A stretch of DNA of 64,000 nt from Aphelenchoides besseyi (GCA_024699855.1 JAMPIQ010000001.1:3596001-3660000); one strand, 5' to 3'; shown: positions 1 to 16,868, numbered from the stretch's first letter. Program-made: numbers and translations. The notes: generated by a model from the sequence alone, not told the origin.

Positions 1-950
1 TCTTCTGAAATGTTTGCTTTGTTTGAGAATCCAATGTAAAACGCACTATAACGACAGAGTACGCTTCCGTTTGTTGGACCGTCTTTAAGATATTGACGAT
101 CGGCAAAAAACGTTTGGTCTGTTTCCTAAATCCATACGATAAGCTACGAGCAAAAGTTTGTATCAGTACGCTTAGCAGTTTTTCGAACAACAACCAATGA
201 GCAATTTTCTCGTCGTATTTGACGACTTCGCTTTTAAATCCACGAATATGATTGCACTTCACTTTTCCGCTCTTCACCTCATCGAATGTGTGGCTATCCA
301 TCGGATCTCTTACATAACACGTACGATGGTGCATTGCAGTTGAAGCGGGATATGCCAAACATTTTTCCCGCAATTTCGATCCTTAATCACTCGTTCAATC
401 TTCGCGATTTCGTCTTACCGGGAGTTCCGAATTCATTCAAATCTTTCAAATCTAAAGCTAAAACTGAGCAAAGAAGAAGCACGAGTATCTTTTTCATTTT
501 GGTTCAGACACCTGATCTTCAGTTCTATGATCGTCGTAGCCCTCAAATTCAATTCAAAATTCTTTTGTGATGCAATTAACCTCGACGTTTTTGCTTTTCT
601 ACGCGTTTTGTACGAAACGTTTGAATGATGCAAACGGTTCTTGAGATCAAATTGGCGTACCCATCTGCATCATCAATCTACAAAACGACGTCGATGGATA
701 GATAAACAATGAGAACATTGATGAGGGCTACCTGACAACTTGAAAAGCTCGTAAAAATTGGCCGCTCGAAAATTCATGTCTTCTTTCGGCTTATCAGTTT
801 GCGGGCCTATTGCCGGGTCGCTTTAACACTCCTTGTCATTTACGTAACAATCGTTGTAGCATTGCTGACTCGTCTCGATAAGAACCGTTTTTCGGTTGCG
901 GCTTTTCGTCGCCAAATCCGATTTGTCGTCCGGTAGTCGAATTAATCGAA
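1..950. other. No supported gene
   Basis: I see no protein with recognisable similarity here. The open frames on both strands are under 100 codons, overlap each other, and show no domain, signal peptide or convincing splice pattern. The part nearest position 950 probably holds the promoter and 5' UTR of the exchanger that starts at 951. Confidence 0.5.
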
Positions 951-3355
951 ATGACTTCTCCCACGATACAAACTCGAAAGTCGAGAAGACGTTCTTTGGC
1001 CAAATGGATGTTTACGGCACTATTGTTTCTTTGTATGAATCAGTTCTTCTCGTTGGTACGAGCAGAAGAAAAAGGCGAAGGAAAGAAAGATGAGAGATAT
1101 CCGATTATTGAAATCGAGTGGGAAGAAATCAAGATTCCAATGACAAGTACGTTTGTGTTCGTGAGTTGTACAATTTTTTCGTATTTCAGTTGCAATTTGG
1201 ATCTTTGTGGCGTGTGTGGCAAAGATTAGTAAGTTAAAACAGAAAGTTTTAGTCAACTACAGACTTTAGTATTCCACATCTACAAACAAGTCTCCGAGAT
1301 GTTTCCCGACAGTTCACTTTTGATTTTAGTCGGTTTAGTAATTGGCATCACATTAAATGCAATTCACGTCAATCGAGACATCTTCTACTTAACATCACAG
1401 GTGTTCATGTTGTACTTATTGCCACCCTTGGTCTTTGATGCCGGTAAGAGCTTAAATTAAGGTTGAACTAATCGTCCTCCTTTTTTATGTTACAATATGC
1501 CTTCACGTGCTTTCTTTGACAATTTTGGTTCCTGTTTAACATTTGCATTAATCGGAACAGCGTGGAGTGAGTTTGAAATGAATGATTAGCTTCATTGTGA
1601 TGATCGTTCTAGATATTGTGGCTATTGGTTAGTCAAAGCTCTCTGGTTTAATCTCAATGTTATTAGCATTGTCATTGTACATGATTAGTTTGACGGGTCT
1701 TTTCACCGTAGAAGTGGGTCTAATCGATCTGCTACTGTTCGGCTCGCTGATTGCCGATGTGGATCCGGTTGCTGTGATTGTAATTTTTGAAGAAATGAAC
1801 GTCAACGAACTGCTTTTTATCAGTGTATTCGGAGAATCTCTGTTGAACGATGGTGTCTCTGTGGTAATTGATATGTTACAAGTGCATTCCTGATGTAGTG
1901 TTTAGGTGTTGTATCGTATGTTTTCGAAGTTCGTTGAAATTGGCCAAGAGAATTTGAAGTCGATTGATTACGTGAATGGATTAATTAGCTTTTTTGTGAT
2001 TGCACTCGGTGGCACGGGAGTTGGACTGGTTTTTGCAATGTTAACCAGTTTCGTTACAAAGTGAGTCGAATACAATAAAACGAAACGATCATTTTTTTAG
2101 GTACACGGATAAAGTACCTATTTTGAATCCGGTGTTCGTATTTTTAATTCCATTCGCTTCGTACTTGGCATGTGAAGCCATTAGTTTGTCGTCGATTCTT
2201 GCGTACGTTCACTTGCAGCAAACCACATACGATTGTTTTTAGCATCGTTTTTTGTGGTGCAGCAATGAAGTCTTATGTTAGAGAGAATATTTCAAAAGAT
2301 GCTTTTAAGTCTATTCATTACTTTGTCAAAGTGCTCGCCTTGGCCAGTGAAACAGTTATCTTCATTTTTCTCGGTCTTTCAACTGTCTCGGTATAACAAA
2401 ATCAATTAATAGAACTAATCGAGCATTTGAAGGCTGATCACTATTGGGATACGGCTTTCATTGTTCTTACGGTCATCTTTTGTGTCATCTACAGAACTCT
2501 CGGTGGGTTCGCAAACGCAAAAGCTTCTGAATTTAAGGTTTACAGGTGTTGTGGTGTTGTGTTGGTTGTTGAATAAAGGCCGATTAAAGAAGTTTACAAA
2601 AGTCGATCAGTTCATTATCTCATTCGGCGGTCTTCGTGGAGCTATTGCCTACGGTTTGGTCGTCGCATTGCCGGACACTCTGCCTGCTAAGAAATTATAT
2701 GTAACTGCGTGTATTGTTGTCATTTATTTCACAGTATTCTTACAAGTCAATAGTGTCGAATTTGATTTACTTAACATTCTTTTTAGGGTATTCTACTTAA
2801 ACCGATTGCGTCGTTCTTGCAAGTGGAACGAAAGATCATTCATGAGAAGGGAATGATAGAAAAAGTTCATGAAAATGTAAGTATTCGCCCAGTTAATCTG
2901 ATTATTTCGTGATTTAGCTTATCGACAGTACGATGATTGGTGTTGAGCTGATTATCGGAAAGAAGGGACATCATTGGATTCGAAACACATTTGATCAATG
3001 GAATGCAAAAGTACACATTCAAAAAACTATTGATATAAACTTGTTTTCAGTTCTTTCGACCACTCTTGGTTAAGAAGCGTGCACTTCGAACGATGGACAA
3101 CACAAATCTCGTTCGAGCTGCCAATCGATTGGCCGCCAAAGATGCTTTGTCGTTTGCGGATCAAATGCAAACGTGGTACGATTATTCGAGATCTCGTGGC
3201 AGTTCGACCGCTTCAATGCCTCCAAATGGCGGAGTGATGCGAAGCGATTCGACTACTGAAGACGCGAGAAGTGAACGAACCGAAAACGACGAGAATCCAA
3301 ACTTGCCAAGCATCTTAAAAAGCGAAGTAGGAGATAACAGATTCAGTCGTTTCTG
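951..3355 (+). CDS. Na+/H+ exchanger, SLC9/NHE plasma-membrane type
   Basis: This is a membrane antiporter that exchanges cytosolic H+ for Na+ and controls cell pH. The start at 951 gives a hydrophobic N-terminal segment ([15 protein letters not shown]), then the [12 protein letters not shown] stretch and the [12 protein letters not shown] helix typical of NHE proteins. Diagnostic motifs follow in order: [10 protein letters not shown] near 1435, the ion-binding ND region [15 protein letters not shown] near 1830-1920, a serine/alanine-rich helix near 2160-2200, and [12 protein letters not shown] near 2625. Human NHE1 has NDAV where this protein has NDGV. About a dozen exons are joined by short GT-AG introns. 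The cytoplasmic tail is short, roughly 150 residues, ends at FSRF, and lacks most of the long regulatory tail of NHE1. The total is near 600 residues. Family assignment is firm; which nematode NHX paralogue it is cannot be told from motifs alone. Confidence 0.93.
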
Positions 3356-3377
3356 ATTGTAATTGCTGTATTTGACT

Positions 3378-3383
3378 AATAAA
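3378..3383 (+). terminator. Poly(A) signal AATAAA of the exchanger gene
   Basis: A canonical AATAAA hexamer lies 22 nt after the exchanger stop codon. Confidence 0.6.
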
Positions 3384-3700
3384 TTTCTATGTAAACGTCG
3401 GAAAGCAATTAGTAAAGAGTAGAAGGTTAAGGACAAATTTTTAATGAACCTGTTTGATTACGTAGTTCCTGGTGGGTTCTCGTTGAAATACTTCAACAGC
3501 CAGTTGGTCCACGAGAACCAAATGGAACTAAAGGGCAGAGAAGTTGCCTGAGTTCCCGTCGTGTTCCAACGCGAAATACCGTCTCCGCGAAAGCGGCCGA
3601 CTCGTCGCCGTTCGGACTCAACTTCATTTCTGCTTGTTTTGTGATCCCGGAAGCTGCCGGTCTGATTTTTGTTCGTTTCTCTTGAATCCGCGTCAACATC

Positions 3701-5761
<2,061 letters not shown>

Positions 5762-5833
5762 GATGTTACCATAGATGTTCTTCGAAAATAGACTTTTGTA
5801 ACTCTTGTTTGTTGCTGGTATAGGTTATTGGAA

Positions 5834-5839
5834 AATAAA
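5834..5839 (+). terminator. Poly(A) signal AATAAA of the ATP synthase alpha gene
   Basis: An AATAAA hexamer lies about 70 nt after the TAG stop of the ATP synthase alpha gene. Confidence 0.6.
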
Positions 5840-6081
5840 GAAAATTAAGACTTGAAATGCACGAAGAATCCACTAATGCTAACAAACAAAACGTTCGGTA
5901 CGTAGTGTAAACCGAATGTAACGAACTTGTTGTTGTCGATCGACGCGCAAATTCGGAAACAAACTTCGCGTCAAGATTCCACTCGGATCGTGAAATTGCG
6001 TTTGAATTCTCTTGCGAGCAGTTTGGCGCGTTGAATTTCGGTTGCTATTCATTTTAGTAAAAGTTCTGACTACCGAGGACG

Positions 6082-7168
6082 ATGGCCGTAAGTTTGGAAG
6101 TTGGCACGTTGTTTTTTATTTGCACTTTAGAGCTTTGATGAATCGCTGAAAGACCCGTTGAACGTTGAGGATTCCGACTCCGATGCTTCGACTCGAACCT
6201 GTACGATTTCCTATGTTTTTACACCCGGGTGAGTATTTTAATGTTCAATTTTCACTCATCGGCTTCAGACGTCCCATCATCACAAACGATACCACCGAGA
6301 AATTGGCGGCTATTTCGCTGGCTAATCGCAACGGATCGGATGCTTCGAGCGAAGATTCCCTGGACGATTTGATAAGTGGACTGAAGTCGCCTGCACACTT
6401 CAACGATCAAAGTGTTGATTATTCGCGTACCGAGGACGTGAACAACGAGATTCCATTGAAGATGAACGAGAGATCGGCGAATCCAAAAGAACTAGCAATC
6501 AAGGTAAATCAAGTTAAAACATTTGCTTGTACGAATTCTTTAGATGGCTGTAAAGGCTGCAATGCCACCGATTTTTTCGTATCACAACTCGCCAACTGAA
6601 TCGCCTGAAATCTCGGACGTTTTAGAGAAGTTCGCTCAGTTGTCGTCGAGAGTCGATAAAATGGAGAAGGAAATTGAGGTAAATTGCTTCGATTACAAAC
6701 GACAACGAATTCAGAGTTTACGAATCGAAAACACGCAGATGACTGCGGAGAACGTACGGCTTCAGAACTACATCGACTCAATGCTCGAAGTTGTTCCGTG
6801 TGATCCCGTCTTCATTGAGAAAGAGGATACTCGTGGGGAGTACGTGTTGAAATGGACGAACAAACTGAGAGCTCAGTTAAACGTCAACAGTAAGTCCTTC
6901 TGCAATCATTTCACTGTTCTTTAGTGTATAACATCGGACTCGAAGATAAGATGTTTCGAATCAAAGCTCCCAACCAACGGGCCGTTCTATCTCAACCGTT
7001 TGATAATCAAATGTGAGTTCTATGTTTGAAGATATTCACTTTGGTTTGTCTAGAATCAAGATCCAACCTATTCAATCGGAGAGCTCGACTGGAAAGCTCC
7101 GGAACAGTAAGATAACGAAATTTGTGTTTAAGGCGTCTCAAAATGAGAAAGAAAATTGTAGTGACTAA
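6082..7168 (+). CDS. Coiled-coil protein, SCOC/UNC-69-like core
   Basis: The best model begins with a 6-nt coding exon (ATGGCC at 6082-6087, then GTAAGT) joined to SFDESLKDPLNVEDSDSD. The N-terminal half is acidic, Ser/Asp-rich and probably disordered. Residues encoded near 6600-6780 form a leucine-heptad coiled coil (QLSSRVDKMEKEIE, then ENVRLQNYIDSML). It resembles the short coiled-coil protein SCOC/UNC-69, which carries LS-RVD followed by SENQVLGQYIENLM and acts in Golgi, autophagy and axon transport. Positions 6679-6714 are either a 36-nt intron or 12 in-frame residues; removing them improves the heptad register. Unlike SCOC, the protein continues about 100 residues past the coil, through VPCDPVFIEKEDTRGEYVLKW to a stop at 7166-7168. 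I do not recognise that C-terminal part. The gene is likely real; the family assignment is tentative. Confidence 0.6.
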
Positions 7169-7404
7169 GCGACTTTTATTTTCGTTATATTTCACATGCA
7201 TTTATTTTATATAAAAATGTACAAGGCTAATGATTGGAATTATGTCGATTCTTGGTATAGAAGTGAGAAATAAAATAGGGGATGAGCATACACGGATGGA
7301 AATGCGATGGCAAATGAATAAGGAAATACTTAACCTGAATACTGTTAAATAGGAATTTGCGATGAAATTTCATAATGAAAGATGTTGAACAGTTTATTTT
7401 GCGC

Positions 7405-9528
7405 TCATCGATTTGAATCATCAATGCTTGGCGGCACATAGTTCGGCTGTGAAGCCACATAAAAGTCTTCAAAGTAGGAAAACAGAAAAGCAAACGTGGG
7501 CCTTTGCTCGGGATTCTCTTGCCAACACTTCAGCATTGCATCGTTGTAGATGGCTTCTAAATTCGAATTATATGACAATTCAGCGTTTCCCATCTCACCG
7601 GGTGTTCCATTCGGTCGTGGCATTCGATAGCCGCGTTGAACGTGTTCAATCACTTCGCGATTTTGCATTCCAGGATACGGTTGAAATCCTCGCGTGAAGA
7701 TCTCGTACAACAGTACACCGTAGCTCCAGACATCGCTCTTGACTGTAAATGCACCTTTTGTTGCTGCTTCTGGAGCTGTCCACTACAAATAATCGATTAT
7801 TCTTGAAACTGGAATGTCAACTTGCTTTAATCGGGAATTTGGCTCTGAAAATGAAAGATTAATCAAATGATCAATGTTCAATAAGTGATCACAATTAGAT
7901 ACTAAACAGTTTACTTACCCTTCCTGCGCCGAATAGATGTTCTCTTCGAGCAATTTACGCGCTAAACCAAAATCGGCAACTTTGACTTCGGGAACTCCAG
8001 AGATTATATCACCAACAAGCACATTACGAGCAGCAAGATCTAAAGGAAAACGTTTAATTGAATCGAAGGTTTTTGGTTTGTTACCTCGATGCACCAACTT
8101 TCGTGTTTCCAAATACATCATTCCATTGGCTACTTGAGCACTGATATCCACTAAGACTTGGACGCTAAGATTGTTGTTCTCATTTCGTAAGTAATGAAGC
8201 AACGATCCGTTCTTCATATATTCGGTGATAATCCAAAGTGGATCGCGATCCGTACACACAGCGTACAATTTGATCAATTTCGGATGATTACATTGTTTCA
8301 TGATATGGGCTTCACTAAACGAAGATTGATGCTTTCGAAATTAACCCTAAGCTTACGCCAAGAAAGCATCAACACTCATGGCCCCCGGCTTCATTGTTTT
8401 GATGGCCACTTCGACTGATCCAGCAAATTTTCCATACCAAACCTCACCAAAGTTACCATCACTAAACGATTTTAAAGAGAAACAAATAGAAAGCTTCCAA
8501 CCCCAATTTTTCCATGAGCTGAAATTCTTCTCGCGGAATCTCCCAATTCTTCTGTGTATCGTACGATAGATCGGGTCTTATTGGAGCAACTCGTGGTGCC
8601 GGAATTGTAAGTCGATGACACAAACCGCCCGATTCTTCTGAAAAAAACAGCAATTGAGAACTTCAAAAGCTTCGAACGCACGAGAATAGTAGTGAATGAG
8701 TTCACGAATGGAATTGAAGACCTTCTTTGTCGTGATGTAGTAGCCACCATTTGCATCCAAAGGTCGAATTTTATAGTGTTTAACATCGAAATGTCCAGGA
8801 TGCGAACTGTCGTTGATTGTGAGTGCGTATTCGTGTCCCGAATCTCGTTGTCTGACAAGAAAAGTTCCACGGGGTAATCCCGACGCAGAAACCAGTTTTT
8901 CTGCCAATGAACGTTGGATTTTACCGACAAACCATCTAAAAGAACACAATCAAAAACAAAAAAGACTTGAACTCACTCTTCAACGTAAAGAGATTCGATG
9001 AGTGCAACGAAGTTCTAAACACAATAAACAATAAACCGAAAATCGAATTGAACGAACTTGTGGGCAATAGCCAGAACCGTGTTGTGGATGCACCACGTAC
9101 CACCAATCTTGATTCGTATCGTCCATCAGAATCATAATGTCGCCTTTGCCTGAAACAGAGAAAAACTTCGAACAAAACGAAAGATTTCACTCACTGAATG
9201 AAATGTCGCCTTCGACTCTGCTTTCGTAGTCGTACATCGCTTGAACTTTTCGAGGAGCTGAAAAGAAATAAATCGACTCGAAAACCAACTCACCAATTCG
9301 GGAATTCATGGGATTGGGAACGAGACCGTTGAAGAAGTCGCCGCTGCTCGGATTTACGTGGAACATCGACGGCGAGTTGACGCCCATGGAACCGTGTCGA
9401 TGAAGCGAACTGCCGCGATAGACATTCGGAACGGTGATTCGATGTCCACGCGGATCAACCAAAGCTGATGAATCCATGGGACGGCCCGTCGTGACGGGTT
9501 CCCGTTCCTTGGAAACACAGCGGCCCAT
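7405..9528 (-). CDS. Src-family non-receptor tyrosine kinase (paralogue A)
   Basis: This is a membrane-anchored tyrosine kinase with the full Src layout. The start at 9528 gives MGRCVSKE, with a myristoylation glycine at 2 and a likely palmitoylation cysteine at 4. A unique region of about 80 residues is followed by SH3 (ALYDY-like [26 protein letters not shown]), then SH2 ([24 protein letters not shown]). The linker holds a proline-rich [13 protein letters not shown]. The kinase domain shows [33 protein letters not shown], an activation-loop tyrosine in [16 protein letters not shown] and the C-lobe. The tail [11 protein letters not shown] keeps a tyrosine at the Csk-type inhibitory position. 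The intron at 7783-7825 splits FPIK from WTAPEA and starts with GC (GCAAGT). All catalytic motifs are intact. A second Src gene lies upstream on the same strand, with two unrelated genes between. Confidence 0.95.
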
Positions 9529-9892
9529 TACGTGCCACCTAAACGCACAGATGAATTGGATTAGACGAGGAATTTGAGGTAGACGCGTGATTAGCGACGA
9601 ATTCGGCGGCGCATCAATTCGAGTGGAAAATCACTTCGACGGCGTTGATGGAAAGAAAATCGAAGCGCGTGAATTTGTTGGGATTCTATTTAAAATGGGC
9701 GAACACAAAAAAGGCGAAAAATGCGCCGAACAAAAACGCGACGTCTGCGCGAAAACCACAGGACGCAATTCTCTGACCGTCTCTTCGATTCGGACGCCGC
9801 TTTTCGCGTTCTCGTCTGATTTGCACTGGGGTTTCCGTCCGTTTTGGTCCCTTTGGCCACTTCGCGGCGCTCGAAGAATCGTTTGACCGAAA
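9529..9892. promoter_or_regulatory. CpG-dense divergent promoter region
   Basis: This 364-nt gap separates the divergent starts of Src A (9528, minus) and MOCS2A (9893, plus). It contains overlapping open frames on both strands, none with protein-like features. Its richness in CG dinucleotides probably explains the lack of stop codons. I read it as a shared bidirectional promoter and 5' UTR region; that role is inferred from position. Confidence 0.4.
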
Positions 9893-10199
9893 ATGCCAAT
9901 CGCCGTCCATTTGCTTTTCTTCGCAAAAGCACGCGAATTAACCCAACAAACCGACGTCGACTTGCAACTGCCCAACGAAGAGATGACGTGCGGCGAACTG
10001 AAACGAGTGATCTTCGAAGAGGTAAAAACAGCCGTTTCGCGTGTCATTTGTGTGTTTTCAGAGGTTTCCGCAGCTCCATCCGATCGCCACAACGTGTATG
10101 CTCGCCATTGATCAACGCTATTGCGATGATCCCAATACGACAATTCGACTTCGTGAAAATGCCGAAATTGCCGTTATACCTCCGGTTTCTGGCGGATAA
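9893..10199 (+). CDS. MOCS2: Molybdopterin synthase sulfur-carrier subunit (MoaD-like)
   Basis: This is the small subunit of molybdopterin synthase. Its C-terminal glycine is thiocarboxylated and donates sulfur to precursor Z (cPMP) in molybdenum cofactor synthesis. The two-exon frame encodes about 87 residues with a ubiquitin-like fold pattern: IAVHLLFFAKARELT at the start, LRENAEIAVIPPVSGG at the end. The terminal Gly-Gly before TAA is the functional hallmark. The intron lies between FEE (to 10020) and RFPQLHPI (from about 10062). In vertebrates MOCS2A and MOCS2B come from one bicistronic mRNA. I see no MOCS2B frame here; the following gene is SMNDC1 on the opposite strand. Confidence 0.9.
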
Positions 10200-10266
10200 A
10201 CCAATAGACTTTTGATGAGTTTATTTGTGTGGATTTTTAACAAAAGCAATTTACAATCAAGTGCGT

Positions 10267-11183
10267 TCAGAACAAAGAATCCATGTTTCCACGACTTGTC
10301 GCACCGAAACGATTGTTGGTGCGAGAAGAGACTAAGGTCGACGAATTGCCCCAACCACCACGCGGTCCATCGGCTGCCGAACTCGTTGCTTCGACACGGC
10401 GAATACCCTAAAACAGAAAGATAAATAAGTGAAGACTTCATTCTCAAAATACCTTTAAACTTTTACTACTGGCTTTGTTGTTGAAGTTGAGCCACTTGTT
10501 CTTTTGTTGTTCTTTGGCTTCGTCCATTTGCTTACGACGTTGTTCTTTCTTTTGAGCTCGAAGTTTTCGTCGTTCACGTTCCATTTGCCACTCCTTCTTG
10601 GAGCCACTATTATTCTTGGGGCCCTGATCGAAAATGTACTGTTTCTTCTCTTCGACCGGAGCCAAACGCAGTTCACTCAACTTAACCATGTGCTTCACAC
10701 CGTTACCTGAAAACAAGGATTAATAGATTTCATAAACGAATGAATCAGTTTACTCGAAAAAGTGATTGCCACTCGATCTTGTGAAATACCATCAATTACC
10801 GCGTTGTAACGTTGACCGTTTTTGGACGGTGCAAGACAACGATCTCCGACCTGAAAGACTACGAATCGCAAATTCATCAATGAAAATAACAAACCTTCCA
10901 CGAAATCTGTTTTTCTTTGCGAATCGAAGACGATGGTGGCGCATTTCCAAAAGCGGCGTCTTTGCTCAAACTTTCGGCCAATTCACTACTGACGAGTTCT
11001 TCTTGCAGTCGAATGATTTCATTCAAATCGTCGCGAAGTTTTAAAAGCTCTTCATTTTCTGGCTCGGGTATCAACGCCGCTTCCACTTGCTAAAACAAAA
11101 TCAAAAAACGAAATGGGTATGGAAGTCACCTGAAGCTGAATTTTGTAATTCTCCAATTCACTAGACGCGCTTGAGAGACTCAT
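10267..11183 (-). CDS. SMNDC1: Survival motor neuron-related splicing factor 30 (SPF30)
   Basis: This is a Tudor-domain spliceosome assembly factor of the nucleus, needed for recruiting the U4/U6.U5 tri-snRNP. The start at 11183 gives MSLSSASSELENYKIQLQ, followed after one intron by an N-terminal helical region (VEAALIPEPENEELLKLR). The Tudor domain follows: WKVGDRCLAPSKNGQRYNAV, then DRVAITFS and NGVKHMVKLSELR. The C-terminal part is basic and helical (KKEWQMERERRKLRAQKKE, KNKWLNF) and ends GNMDSLF. Order and length (about 220-240 residues) match human SPF30. It converges on MOCS2A with only 67 nt between the stops, so their 3' UTRs must be very short or overlap. Confidence 0.93.
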
Positions 11184-11502
11184 TTTACCGACTCTCCAAA
11201 ACCACTGGGCAACAGACGAATGAACCGAAGAAAGCCGTCTATTGATTTTGGTTAACCACGAACTCTTGGCTTAGTGCATCAGTGTGCTTGAGTGGATTGA
11301 AATCTTCAATTGTGCTGGTGTTTTGAAGGTTATTATCGACAATCTAAGAGATTATTTCATGAGGTGAATAATTTATACTGCATAAACGTGAACAAGTTAT
11401 ATATACAAATGTGGATATACAGACGTAAGATTGTGGCAAGCGAAAGAACTATAATTACACAGCGAAGAATTGCACATGGTTTTGAGAGATGGAGATATTT
11501 GG
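11184..11502. other. Intergenic, no gene seen
   Basis: This 319-nt stretch lies between the SMNDC1 start and the stop of the second Src gene. It should hold the SMNDC1 promoter and the Src B 3' UTR. I see no coding signal. Confidence 0.5.
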
Positions 11503-13765
<2,263 letters not shown>

Positions 13766-16700
13766 TCCGATCTTCAACCTAGAAAGCAAATCGTTGAGAA
13801 CCAACTGAGACGTTCTTTGCAAACAAGACCGGAACTCGTATGCTCCATTCTTATCATTCACGGAACTTTTTAGAGAATCACGCCCGTTTTTGACGTAAAT
13901 GTCAGTTGGTGAACTCGAGCTATTATTCAAATGAATCGATCAAATAAAAATCGTCTACATTTTCACAAATCTCAATTCACAAGCTTTTGGAATAAAACAT
14001 CAGAAACACAGCTAAGCGTGTGTGACGAGCTATATGAGAGTGAGAGTCTCGACCATATAAACAAATTTTCTTCTCAATTTACGAGTTTCATCGCCTCCTG
14101 TTTTTTGAAACAAGTGCAAAGCTCGCGACATGTGCGACGACTAGAGATCTTTAGAACACAGTCTATTGGTTGTTTGAGCGGATCAATGGAAGTTGTTCAA
14201 GTGGGCCAACAGCTAAAAATACGCACGCTATTACGCCGAGTGGACAGCCGAGAAATAGGAGGGAGTATTTTTGGCCTCTCGCGCAAAAACTGCCGCCTCG
14301 CTTGGTCACTCGAATAGACTTTGGAGGCGAGTTTTCTGGGCACAACGACGAGCGAAAGTTTCTGACAGTCGCAAAATTGAGCTCGAAAGCTCGCTGACAC
14401 GACGATAAATGAAACCAACGACTGAGCGTTTTGATGGCACGAAAAGTTTCGTAAAAACAACGACCACAAGCCAAACGATTCGAGTTGAAAATATCTGTTG
14501 AATGAGTATGCGAAGCTCCAAACCTCGTCTAACCGGCGGACTGTTTCTCTCGAGCAGCGTGAACTAGAGATCGCGCCGAGGCTCTCGCGTTCTACGGCAG
14601 CGAACTTACAAAAACGAACGGCATTTCGTTTTCGCGCATCGAATGGCATTGAACGGAATAAGCGAAATATTTGACCATAATTTTCGATAAAATCACTAAT
14701 TATCTGCGTGAGTCATCAATCTCTTGTTTTTGTTTCGTTGACGGCGTTCAGTTAATACTTTGATTCACGAACCCAACGAAAACAGTTGTACGAATATTGT
14801 CAAGCAAATTCAATGTCTACGGCCGTCTTGGAACAAATGTATCAATGTACTTCCGATCACTCATTTTCGACGTCAGAGATTTACGACCACCGATGCAGAT
14901 TCTGATACCCGTCTTGTAAGAACCAGTTCATTGCCAACATAAACTAAGAACTCAATGAAAGCCCAATTAACTTAAGCAGCCGAAATCATTCAAATTTGAA
15001 CCACAAGACGATTGACAACGGAATTTACAAATCTCAAAATACTCGTGGATTTACATCCATAATGTTGAAAGAATATCTTTCTATTTTAATGCGCGATTTG
15101 TCTTATCCACTCCTTTACTCTTCGTTTTGTTCATCATTGTCAGTTTCTGACCTTTGTTTAAAATTTATGCGTTTAGCATTTCTGCCCTTTTCGTTGTTGA
15201 AATTGGTCGACGTTCCGGTTGGCGTCCAAAAATACACGAATCGGCGGTCAAATTTGGAAACGAGAAATCGACTCTTCGCTAAAATGGAGCAGAGAGTAGT
15301 TGGCGAAAGTCGAGAATTATCATGAAATACGCCTATAGTATGTTTAGACTTCTCTATCTTCCACTATGTAAATACAAGAAGTTGGCAACCGAAGATGATT
15401 CAACATATTACCTTGACCCAATAGTTTCTCGCCAACATGTTGCGCATTCCATTTTGATGACGCGTTTAGGTTCTCTCCAACGATCACAAGGATTAACAGG
15501 GACTTTGATAAACCTTCGAATGTTCAGCTAAAGAGATCTTCAAAGAAGCTCAGAACAAGAACGCCCAAAAGAACTTGTTCTGTTGTTGCATGTGTGTTCT
15601 TAATAACTGCATACTAGTTTTGTACTCAGGAATAACATGTAAACATACTTAATAGCTTTATCTTTCGTAACAACCTACAACTGTGTTCAAAGTTGTTTTT
15701 GTTTTTTCTTGGCCAAATATTCTTCAGTGCTCTCGCAGCATTTGCAATTCTCGTAAGCATATCGGCTTCGTTGAAATCCGCTTCGACTCCCTACTCATGA
15801 CAACATCATAAGTAGGCAACAAACCTTGTAACAGACTCCAGATTAAAATCGCAGTCGAGATTTGTCTGAGAGCAAAATCAAAGCACGATACAACGACCAA
15901 TCCGTAGCTTCGTCTTTCGACTGACAAAAACCTGATCATTGGTTTTGTTGAGAACAAGAAAATCGGATCAAACACAAGTATAGTCACGTATTTGTGCCTT
16001 TCTCCGGACGTCAATAGAAAACAGAAACAATTTTAACAATTTCATTTTTGCTCCGCCTTTTTCACATATACGGTAATACGCCTTTGACGTCTTCATTTCA
16101 TTCGAAGGTATAAAAGAATTCGAAATCGTGAATTCCTCTCACTTTTAAACCGTTTTCTGTCGCCGTCAGATTCAACGAACTGATGTCTGTTGAATACTTT
16201 GTTAAGAACTTCACATCATTTTGCCGTTTTCTTCGTACGCTCAGTCATTTGTGGTGAGCATTTTTACAACTGTCTTGGAATTAAGATCCTTCACTAGTCT
16301 GTCAGTTTCGCGTTTATGATCCGTCAGTATACACCATGGCACGTAGTCGAATGATACATCTGAATTATGACTTTTGGCATTAATTCACATTTCATCCTAA
16401 GATATTAGTTTCGAACGTACGATTAAAAACCAAGTATTCAAATAAGATGATTGGAAAAGTAAGCTGATAGACGGCGGCACTATTAGAAGGGTCCAAACAG
16501 TTCACAGACCTTTCAAAACATATGCAACCTCCTGTAGTCATCTGATATTCAAACAAACGTCATTTATTTCGTTGTTTTTACGTACTTTGGCAGTACTACG
16601 GTAAAATGCATAGAAAAACAGCTGGAATATCGTTGCAGATCCTTGAGGATGCGAATAGGGAACTATTTTGAGAAATTGCTTAAGCTGACAATTTGGTCCA

Positions 16701-16868
16701 ACTTACGAGTCGCAGATTCCGCTTATCTTCCGCCTCCTCTTTCCCACAAACTTCCGCTATTGCATTTGTGTTTGTCGTAGTCATTCGACTTACCACGTGA
16801 TTATTTTTGTAGTCATAGAATCTCGACTGTTTTACAGGAAATTACCGTTGCTTCACGGCATTGTCATA
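13766..16868. other. 3.1-kb stretch with no supported gene
   Basis: The first part (to about 14650) probably contains the promoter and 5' leader of Src B; 14280-14640 is rich in CG dinucleotides. Beyond that, open frames are short, overlap on opposite strands and show no domain or splice pattern. I see no tRNA-like cloverleaf, long direct repeat or transposon coding region. It may hold distal regulatory sequence or an unrecognised non-coding RNA. Confidence 0.45.

Noticed and set aside
9631..10143. 170-codon minus ORF overlapping MOCS2A
   Set aside because: It is antisense to a solid coding gene and a CpG-rich promoter, with no protein-like features.
13766..13930. N-terminal extension of Src B beginning MNNSSSS
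   Set aside because: The extension carries no domain, a splice acceptor lies between it and MGGCVSKQ, and the Src anchor motif needs Gly at position 2.
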